Positions 1 through 6,183 of a stretch of 64,000 nucleotides of DNA are shown piece after piece. Under the pieces are notes generated by a model. The model was not told the origin of the DNA and did not search any database. It was given only the letters and a program-made list of their open reading frames with translations. The stretch is from Roseiarcus sp963772555. Its GTDB lineage: Bacteria; Pseudomonadota; Alphaproteobacteria; Rhizobiales; Beijerinckiaceae. Each line of letters starts with the position of its first letter. Within the stretch, counting starts at the first letter, position 1. The stretch spans positions 62,001 through 126,000 of the forward strand of contig CAVYXQ010000022.1 of NCBI GenBank assembly GCA_963772555.1, given 5' to 3'. The translations under genes and the position numbers were made by a program.

Positions 1-608
1 CCTTCAACGACGTCGACATGAACGAGGTGATGGCGCTGCGCGCCCGCTACAAGGAGGCATTCGAAAAGAAGCACGGCGCCAAGCTCGGCTTTATGGGCTT
101 CTTCGTGAAGGCCTGCGTCCAGGCCCTGAAGGAGGTTCCGGCCGTCAACGCGGAGATCGACGGCGCCGACCTCGTCTACAAGAACTACTACCACATCGGC
201 ATCGCGGTCGGCACCGACAAGGGCCTCATCGTGCCGGTGGTGCGCGACTGCGACGAGCTGTCGATCGCCGAGATCGAGAAGGCGATTGCAGATCTCGGCC
301 GGCGCGCGCGCGACGGCCGGCTCAAACTCGAGGAGCTGCAGGGCGGCACGTTCACCATCACCAATGGCGGCATCTACGGGTCCCTGATGTCGACGCCGAT
401 CCTGAATGCTCCGCAATCGGGCATCCTGGGCATGCACAAGATCCAGGAGCGCCCGGTCGCCATCGCAGGCAAGGTAGAGATCCGCCCGATGATGTATCTG
501 GCGCTGAGTTACGATCATCGCATCGTCGACGGCAGGGAGGCGGTTACCTTCCTCGTGCGCGTCAAGGAAGGGCTCGAGGATCCGGCGCGACTCGTGCTGG
601 ACCTTTGA
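1..608 (+). CDS. sucB: Dihydrolipoyl succinyltransferase (2-oxoglutarate dehydrogenase E2), 3' part
   Basis: C-terminal catalytic domain of the E2 subunit, which transfers the succinyl group from lipoamide to CoA in the TCA cycle. The gene begins before the window; the visible frame (codons from base 3) opens with FNDVDMNEV, the conserved start of the 2-oxoacid dehydrogenase acyltransferase domain. The catalytic motif YDHRIVDG lies about 30 residues before the end, and the protein ends in DPARLVLDL as SucB proteins do. The succinyl rather than acetyl specificity is inferred from the close fit of the whole domain to SucB. The E3 gene lpd lies downstream on the same strand, but separated by about 1.5 kb of unrelated accessory genes rather than directly adjacent. 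Confidence 0.96.
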   Translation, partial: FNDVDMNEVMALRARYKEAFEKKHGAKLGFMGFFVKACVQALKEVPAVNAEIDGADLVYKNYYHIGIAVGTDKGLIVPVVRDCDELSIAEIEKAIADLGRRARDGRLKLEELQGGTFTITNGGIYGSLMSTPILNAPQSGILGMHKIQERPVAIAGKVEIRPMMYLALSYDHRIVDGREAVTFLVRVKEGLEDPARLVLDL

Positions 609-639
609 AAGCCGCGAACGACTAAGTTGAGTCCATTGA

Positions 640-908
640 ATGAATAAGCTGCCCCCCTCCTCGACGAGCAACCCGTCACCCACGGCGTGCTGAAGGTCGC
701 CTTCGACGAGGGGTATGAAGGGGTCGTCGACCTTTGGCACTGATTGCGAAGGGGAAGGCGTTTTCTTCGCTGAGTGCGCTGTCGCATTTCGCCGGCGTAA
801 GAGTTGACAAATTCGGGTATTCGGTGTCGTGGCTGGACGACCAGGGCAGCGCCAACTCGATCCGCCGAGACACCGAACGGCAAGCGGAAGTTCATCGGCT
901 GATGGTCG
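640..908 (+). pseudogene. DUF2442 protein, frameshifted remnant
   Basis: Three reading frames must be joined to recover a DUF2442-like protein. ATG at 640 (MNKLPP) runs into a C-tract at 652-657 where a shift is needed. The next frame reads GVLKVAFDEGYEGVVDL up to about 734. After a second shift the protein continues LIAKGKAFSSL, then VRVDKFGYSVSWLDDQG and ERQAEVHRL. The result aligns with the intact DUF2442 gene at 1784-2047 (GVIKIVWLDGFEAIVDL, then FGHSIRWIDDEGDE, then RRAERQAEILRL). The last frame stays open into the next gene, so the original stop is gone. DUF2442 proteins are small and of unproven function, often encoded beside DUF4160 in a toxin-antitoxin-like pair. I read this as a decayed paralogue of the gene 1 kb downstream. 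Confidence 0.7.
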
Positions 909-938
909 GCTGGCCCGAGCGGGAATTGGGGGGTCCGG

Positions 939-1394
939 ATGCCGCGGCAAAATACAAAGCTCGAGTCAGAAGGGGCGGAATTCTTAGTTCTCGGCCAACT
1001 TCTGATTCAAGGAATCCCCGGGTACAAAGCGTACACAAATTTGTCCGGATACGACTTCGTCGCAATTTGGCCTGATACCAATCGATCTGCAAGGATACAG
1101 GTCAAGAGCAGGTGGGTGACGAATGCCGGGCATTTCACGATTAAGAAGTTTGAGTTCGACTTCGTTATCTTTGTCAGACTGAATCGGGGAAATCGCGAAG
1201 GAGAACTCGAAGCGAAAGACCCAGAATTCTACGTCATGGCTGCAAATAAGGCGCGGGGTCTTGTGAAGGATCCCGATCGCTGGGCCTATATCCCTTATAG
1301 CAAGAGGACGTTTGATCCCCATCGAAGTCAATGGGGCCCAATCAAGAACTTTCTCAAGATGCCGCAGGGGCGGAAAACTGTACAGGTAAAGTAG
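939..1394 (+). CDS. Hypothetical protein with possible PD-(D/E)XK nuclease-like fold
   Basis: 151 residues, starting at ATG 939 behind a G-rich stretch that could serve as ribosome binding site. I do not recognise a named family. Residues about 38-58 contain GYDFVAIWPDTNRSARIQVKSR, i.e. an Asp followed about 15 residues later by Q-V-K in a beta-strand-like setting, which resembles the D...(E/Q)xK core of restriction-endonuclease-fold proteins; this is only a motif-level resemblance. Base composition is unlike its neighbours: by hand count 57 of the 120 bases 1081-1200 are G or C, far below the surrounding genes, suggesting recent acquisition. It lies between two DUF2442 genes inside the sucB-lpd interval, so the whole interval looks like an accessory insertion. 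Confidence 0.6.
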   Translation: MPRQNTKLESEGAEFLVLGQLLIQGIPGYKAYTNLSGYDFVAIWPDTNRSARIQVKSRWVTNAGHFTIKKFEFDFVIFVRLNRGNREGELEAKDPEFYVMAANKARGLVKDPDRWAYIPYSKRTFDPHRSQWGPIKNFLKMPQGRKTVQVK

Positions 1395-1537
1395 CATGAC
1401 CCTCCACCTCGTCGTCATGGGTGGCCGGCCCCGGCTGTCACCTCTGCGCGATCCGCGCGGCGCAGCTTTGCGTGAGTTTCGCCGCCGCGCCAAAGCCGAT
1501 AGCCAAGTAAAGACCCGCGTGGAGGAACGCAGAGTCG

Positions 1538-1787
1538 ATGCCGACGGTTGCAATGGCGGATGGGGTCGCAATTCGATTCTATCCCGAGGAATATCCGCCC
1601 TCGCATTTCCATTCGGTCTTCGCGGAGTTCGTCGCGCAGATCCAGATTGCGCGGCCGGAGGTGTTGCGCGGGTCGCTGCCGGCCACAAAATTGAAGGCTG
1701 TGTTAGCATGGGCCGCCCAATCGTGAAGGTTTGATGTAGGCGTGGGCAGCGCTTGAAGGCGGCTGGAAGCCGCGGAGGCTGCAATGA
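1538..1787 (+). pseudogene. DUF4160 protein with broken C-terminus
   Basis: ATG at 1538 opens MPTVAMADGVAIRFYPEE followed by PSHFHSVF, the N-terminal hallmark of DUF4160 proteins (MPTI...G..IR.Y..D...PHFH). The open frame stops at 1724-1726 after 62 residues, shorter than the usual 75-90. Moving to the next frame at about 1722 restores a plausible tail (REGLM, stop at 1737-1739, AWAALEGGWKPRRLQ). That tail ends in a TGA at 1785-1787 overlapping the ATG of the downstream DUF2442 gene (ATGA). The ancestral gene was therefore translationally coupled to DUF2442, and now carries one frameshift and one nonsense codon. The DUF4160-DUF2442 pairing is known and toxin-antitoxin-like; function is unproven. 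Confidence 0.65.
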
Positions 1788-2047
1788 GCGAAATCATTCG
1801 GATGCAATCTGTCGAACCTGTGCTGTTCGGCGTGATCAAGATCGTTTGGCTCGACGGGTTCGAAGCGATCGTCGACCTCTTCGCGTTTCTCCGCGATGCG
1901 CCGGAACGCTTCGAAGCCGTCACGCTCGACGAATTCGGACACTCGATCCGCTGGATCGACGACGAAGGCGACGAAGTGGACTTCGGGTCCGACGCGCTTC
2001 GCCGTCGCGCCGAACGCCAGGCGGAAATCCTCCGTCTCGCCAGCTGA
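1784..2047 (+). CDS. DUF2442 domain protein
   Basis: 87 residues, intact. The ATG at 1784 overlaps the ancestral stop of the decayed DUF4160 gene as ATGA. The sequence has the DUF2442 layout: a beta-strand pair (GVIKIVWLDGFEAIVDL), a central FEAVTLDEFGHSIRWIDDEG segment, and a charged C-terminal helix. The partner gene being broken while this one is intact would fit an antitoxin-like or solitary regulatory role, but that is inference. A frameshifted paralogue lies at 640-908. lpd begins 73 bp downstream. Confidence 0.7.
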   Translation: MSEIIRMQSVEPVLFGVIKIVWLDGFEAIVDLFAFLRDAPERFEAVTLDEFGHSIRWIDDEGDEVDFGSDALRRRAERQAEILRLAS

Positions 2048-2120
2048 ACGCCAGGAACACGCGAATCGATCAGTACGCGGCCCTCCGGCGCGGATCGCGG
2101 GCGACGCCTCGCAAACAGGA

Positions 2121-3530
2121 ATGGAAGTAAACTTGACCTACGACCTCATCGTCATCGGCGCTGGCCCCGGCGGCTACGTCTGTGCGATCCGGGCTGCCCA
2201 GCTCGGCATGAAGGTGGCCGTCGTTGAGAAGGACAAGACGCTCGGCGGCACTTGCCTCAACATCGGCTGCATTCCTTCAAAGGCGTTGCTCTATGCGTCC
2301 GAGATGTTCGAAGAGGCGGGACACGGGCTCGGGCCCCTCGGCGTCGTGGTCGCGCCGCCGAAGCTCGATCTCGTCGCGATGATGAAGCACAAGGAGGACA
2401 CCGTCGCCGCCAACGTCAACGGGGTCGCCTTTCTCTTCAAGAAGAACAAGATCGATTGGGTCAGGGGCGAGGGGCGCATCGTCGCGCCTGGTAAGGTCAT
2501 CGCCAAGGGCGAGGACGGAAACGAGAACACGCTCGAGACGAAGGCGATCGTCATTGCTACGGGTTCGGACGTCGCGCGCCTTCCGGGCGTCGAGATTGAC
2601 GAGAAGACGGTCGTGTCCTCGACGGGCGCGCTTAGTCTGGCTAAGCCTCCGAAGAAGCTGATTGTCGTCGGCGCGGGCATAATCGGCCTCGAGCTCGGCT
2701 CCGTCTGGCGCCGTCTCGGGGCCGAGGTCACCGTGGTCGAGTTCCTCGACCGCATCCTTCCCGGCATGGACAGCGAGATCGCCAGACAATTTCAGCGGCT
2801 TCTCGAAAAGCAGGGCTTCAAGTTTCATCTCGGCCATAAGGTGGCGAAGGTCGAGAGGGCAGGCGGGGCTCTGAAGACGACGATCGAGCCCAGCGGCGGA
2901 GGCGAGCCCCAGACGCTCGAGGCCGACGTCGTGCTGGTCGCGATCGGGCGGCGTCCGTACACTCGGAACCTTGGGCTCGAGGCGCTCGGAGTTGCGATGG
3001 ATCGCGGTATGGTCGTCGTCGACGACCATTTCGCCACCAACGTTCCCGGCGTCTATGCGATCGGCGACGTGATCCGCGGACCGATGCTGGCGCACAAGGC
3101 GGAAGACGAGGGCGTGGCGGTGGCCGAAATCCTCGCCGGGCAGGCCGGACACGTGAACTACAACGCCATCCCAGGCGTCGTCTATACGACCCCAGAGATC
3201 GCGGCGGTCGGCAAGACCGAGGACGAACTGAAGGCCGAAGGCGTCGCCTACAAAGTCGGGAAGTTTCCCTTCTCCGCCAACGGGCGCGCCCGGGCGATGC
3301 GCCACACGGAAGGCTTCGTCAAAATTCTCGCCGACGCCGCGACCGACAAGGTTCTCGGCGCGCATATCATGGGTTTTGGGGCAGGCGAGATGATCCACGA
3401 GGCGGTGGTTCTGATGGAGTTCGGCGGGTCGGCGGAAGACCTCGCTCGCACCTGCCACGCGCATCCGACGATGTCGGAAGCCGTTAAGGAAGCCGCGATG
3501 GCGGTCGACAAACGCGCAATCCACATCTAG
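2121..3530 (+). CDS. lpd: Dihydrolipoyl dehydrogenase (E3)
   Basis: FAD-dependent disulfide oxidoreductase that reoxidises dihydrolipoamide in the 2-oxoglutarate and pyruvate dehydrogenase complexes. Visible motifs: FAD-binding GAGPGG near the N-terminus, redox-active CLNIGC, NAD-binding GAGIIGLELGSVW, a second FAD motif (YAIGDV), and the C-terminal HAHPTMSE with the active-site His-Glu pair. About 469 residues, normal for the family. ATG 2121 is given as start; TTG 2133 is an attractive alternative because GGAAG sits five bases before it and the protein would start directly at LTYDLIVIG. It belongs with sucB, but accessory genes separate them. Confidence 0.95.
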   Translation: MEVNLTYDLIVIGAGPGGYVCAIRAAQLGMKVAVVEKDKTLGGTCLNIGCIPSKALLYASEMFEEAGHGLGPLGVVVAPPKLDLVAMMKHKEDTVAANVNGVAFLFKKNKIDWVRGEGRIVAPGKVIAKGEDGNENTLETKAIVIATGSDVARLPGVEIDEKTVVSSTGALSLAKPPKKLIVVGAGIIGLELGSVWRRLGAEVTVVEFLDRILPGMDSEIARQFQRLLEKQGFKFHLGHKVAKVERAGGALKTTIEPSGGGEPQTLEADVVLVAIGRRPYTRNLGLEALGVAMDRGMVVVDDHFATNVPGVYAIGDVIRGPMLAHKAEDEGVAVAEILAGQAGHVNYNAIPGVVYTTPEIAAVGKTEDELKAEGVAYKVGKFPFSANGRARAMRHTEGFVKILADAATDKVLGAHIMGFGAGEMIHEAVVLMEFGGSAEDLARTCHAHPTMSEAVKEAAMAVDKRAIHI

Positions 3531-3579
3531 CCTTGTTCAATGACGACAGGGGCCACGACCTTCAGAGACGAATGCTCCC

Positions 3580-4356
3580 GTGGCGGCGGCTTCGCAGGCG
3601 TCGCGGGCGCAGCTCTGGCGGTTATCAGCTCGAACTCTTTCCTTTGCGCCGCCGGTCCGCGCGGACCCGATGGCCCTCTGGCGGATCGTGCACGACCACT
3701 GCGTGCCGAACGTCCAGGCCGGAAGAGGTCCGGCGCCGTGCGAAACCATTTATGCGAGCGACGACGCGGCGCAGGGTGTTGCGATCCTCAAGGACCTCGT
3801 CGGCGTCGCCCAGATGCTCGCCATCCCGACGAGGCGTATCACAGGCATCGAAGACCCACAGATGCTCGAGCCTGATGCGCCAAAAGTCTTCGCCGACGGA
3901 TGGAAGGGCAAGGCCTTCGTGGAGGCGCGCCTCGGCAAGCGTTTGCCGCGCGAGGCGGTCGCGCTCGCGATCAACTCGAAATGGGCGCGCAGCCAGGACC
4001 AGTTGCACGTCCATGTCGATTGCGCCGCCACATCCGTCATCAAGGTCTTGGCCGGCTATCGTTCTGCGCTCGACGCGCATTGGCGCGCGATGACGGAGCC
4101 CCTCAAGGGCCGAGTTTATTTTGCGCGGCGGCTCGATTCGAGCGACCTCGAAGGCGTTCAGCCGTTTCGCCTTCTTGCCGACGAGCTCGAGGGGGCGAAG
4201 GGACATATGAGCGATTACAGCCTCGCCGCCATCGGCGCCGATTTCGCTGGAGCCCAGGGGTTCGTCCTGCTTGCCGACAGTTTCTCTCTCGAGGGGGGCG
4301 GTCACGCGGAGGACATCCAGGACCACAGTTGCGAAATTGCCAATTCTACGCCATGA
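3580..4356 (+). CDS. cdh: CDP-diacylglycerol pyrophosphatase
   Basis: Hydrolyses CDP-diacylglycerol to phosphatidate and CMP in phospholipid turnover. The core matches the Cdh family: ALWRIVHDHCVPN near the N-terminus, LKDLVGVAQMLAIPT, and QDQLHVHVDC, the HxHxD motif of this HIT-like group. The open frame starts at GTG 3580 and lacks a convincing signal peptide. In the frame starting at ATG 3540 there is instead a hydrophobic stretch (GVAGAALAVISSNSFLCAA) just before the mature domain, so the gene may really begin there with a one-base shift near 3650. Family members normally carry an N-terminal signal anchor, which supports that reading. Confidence 0.82.
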   Translation: MAAASQASRAQLWRLSARTLSFAPPVRADPMALWRIVHDHCVPNVQAGRGPAPCETIYASDDAAQGVAILKDLVGVAQMLAIPTRRITGIEDPQMLEPDAPKVFADGWKGKAFVEARLGKRLPREAVALAINSKWARSQDQLHVHVDCAATSVIKVLAGYRSALDAHWRAMTEPLKGRVYFARRLDSSDLEGVQPFRLLADELEGAKGHMSDYSLAAIGADFAGAQGFVLLADSFSLEGGGHAEDIQDHSCEIANSTP

Positions 4357-4501
4357 TTTCGCCGGGTCTGCTCTAGCAGACCTCCGGGGCACAATCCCAA
4401 GTAAAGGTTTCGCCGATGCGAAGGCAGCCAGTCGAGGCCGCCGTTTGTGCTGCTGCTCGGCGCATGCGCGCACCGGACGCCAACAGGGGGCGAGCAGCAC
4501 A

Positions 4502-5032
4502 ATGCGGCTGATTGTTGGAATCGTGATGGCGCTGGGGATTCTGATCTCAACTCAGGCCCCCGCTTTCGCCGTCGTCCATATCGACGTCGACCTCACTTCG
4601 CAGACAATGCACGTGCGATCGGACTCAGGAGCGGATTATGCTTGGCCCATTTCTTCCGGCCGGAGCGGGCACTTGACGCCGCGCGGGGTATTTCGGCCGC
4701 GCGTGCTGTACACGATGGTTCACTCGGCCAAATACGGCAACGCGCCGATGCCGAATTCGATCTTCTTTTACGGCCAATACGCAATCCACGGCACCAACGC
4801 GGTTGGCTCGCTCGGCCATCCGGCCTCGCATGGATGCATCCGGCTTTCGCCGGACCACGCCGCAACCCTCTTTGTGATGGTCCGGGCCCAGGGCGCCGCA
4901 ATCCGGATCGTTGGCACGACTGAAACCACGGTCGTTCACCGCGGTCACAGGTCCAATTCGGCGCTTGCTTTTGCGCCCGTCCGTCACGCCCGGACGCTTA
5001 ATCAATGGGCGCATAATCCGGTCGCACGGTAA
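4502..5032 (+). CDS. L,D-transpeptidase (YkuD domain)
   Basis: 176 residues from ATG 4502. The first ~25 residues form a signal peptide (MRLIVGIVMALGILISTQAP, then AFA). The YkuD catalytic signature is present: an upstream conserved His in AIHGT, followed by SHGCIRLSP containing the nucleophilic Cys. Such enzymes form 3-3 cross-links in peptidoglycan or attach proteins to it in the periplasm. The C-terminal 40 residues after the catalytic domain are basic and not conserved in any way I recognise. It lies alone between cdh and the pcm-like gene on the same strand. Confidence 0.88.
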   Translation: MRLIVGIVMALGILISTQAPAFAVVHIDVDLTSQTMHVRSDSGADYAWPISSGRSGHLTPRGVFRPRVLYTMVHSAKYGNAPMPNSIFFYGQYAIHGTNAVGSLGHPASHGCIRLSPDHAATLFVMVRAQGAAIRIVGTTETTVVHRGHRSNSALAFAPVRHARTLNQWAHNPVAR

Positions 5033-5225
5033 GGCCCGGCTCTCTGGGAGTGCTGCGCTCAATCGACTAATTTCAAAAACGACGCTTAATCTACATGGAC
5101 GGTTGGCGCCCCGCGAGGATCGCCTATCGTCGCGATTTGCGCCGACGGACACTCGTTTGGTGTCGCGTTTTCGATCCGGTTGGTCTATCAGGCCGACCAA
5201 CGAATGTCGTTTGAGGAGGCCTTTG

Positions 5226-6095
5226 GTGCAGAGACGTCAATTCCTTGCCGGCGCAGCCGGGCTGATCGGAGGCGCGCTCGCACCGCGCATCGCCCTTGCG
5301 GACGTGCCGACGCCGTTCACGTTCGACATGATGCCGCCGATGGACAACCGTCAAAAGTTCATCGCCTGGGGCGTCGCGCAGCGCGGCGAAGATCCAAAAT
5401 ATCTCGGCGAGCGGTTCGACCGGTTCGGCGCCATGGTGCGCAACGAGGACTTGGTCAACGATCGCAACAAGCGCGCATTCCTTCTGACCCCGCGTGAGAA
5501 ATTCGTGCTCAAGCAGAATCTTTCGCGCGCCTACGACCACGCCTTTCTCGATATCGGATACGGCGTAACGATCTCAGGCCCGCATATTGTCGGCCGCATG
5601 ACTTCGAACATCGATCCCAAGCAAGGCGAGAAGGTGCTCGAGGTCGGCACCGGCTCGGGCTACCAGTCCGCGTATCTCTCGCATTTAACCGACAAGGTTT
5701 ATACAATCGAGATCATCAAGCCGCTCGCCGAGCGGACGCGCGGGATCTACGACCAATTGATCAAAGACGGATATACCGAGTTTTCCTCGATAACCTCGAA
5801 GGCGGCAGACGGTTATTACGGCTGGGAGGAATTCGCCCCGTTCGACAAGATCATCGTTACCTGCGGCATCGATCACGTCCCCCCGCCGCTGCTGCAGCAG
5901 CTGAAGGCCGGGGGGATCATGGTCATTCCCGTCGGACCGCCGGGGGCTCAGCGCGTGCTGAAAGTCGTCAAGACCGAGAACCCGGACGGCCAGATGACGG
6001 TCGCCCGGTCCGATATCTACGGCGGACGCATCGTTCCGTTCGTGCCTTTCACCAAGCTCGAAGGCGATCAGATCGTCGGCACCCACAACAACTAG
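5226..6095 (+). CDS. pcm: Exported protein-L-isoaspartate O-methyltransferase family protein
   Basis: 289 residues. Start GTG 5226 is chosen because GAGGAGG at 5213-5219 lies six bases upstream and the protein then begins with the twin-arginine signal VQRRQFLAGAAGLIGG...ALA. The SAM-binding motif is VLEVGTGSGYQSAYLS, followed by the family's acidic post-I motif (YTIEI) and VTCGIDHVPPPLLQQL. Cytoplasmic Pcm repairs isoaspartyl residues; this copy looks Tat-exported, so a periplasmic target is likely, as inferred from the RRxFL motif. About 90 residues precede the methyltransferase motif I, more than in the cytoplasmic enzyme. Confidence 0.85.
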   Translation: MQRRQFLAGAAGLIGGALAPRIALADVPTPFTFDMMPPMDNRQKFIAWGVAQRGEDPKYLGERFDRFGAMVRNEDLVNDRNKRAFLLTPREKFVLKQNLSRAYDHAFLDIGYGVTISGPHIVGRMTSNIDPKQGEKVLEVGTGSGYQSAYLSHLTDKVYTIEIIKPLAERTRGIYDQLIKDGYTEFSSITSKAADGYYGWEEFAPFDKIIVTCGIDHVPPPLLQQLKAGGIMVIPVGPPGAQRVLKVVKTENPDGQMTVARSDIYGGRIVPFVPFTKLEGDQIVGTHNN

Positions 6096-6183
6096 CCATC
6101 CGATCCGGTCTGCCGGTGCGAGCGACCATCGCCATAAAAGAGCGCCGCTTCTCCGGCATGACGGGCTAGCGAATCAGGACTCC

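Noticed and set aside
2277..3524. Long open frame antisense to lpd
   Set aside because: No family resemblance; typical high-G+C shadow of a real gene.
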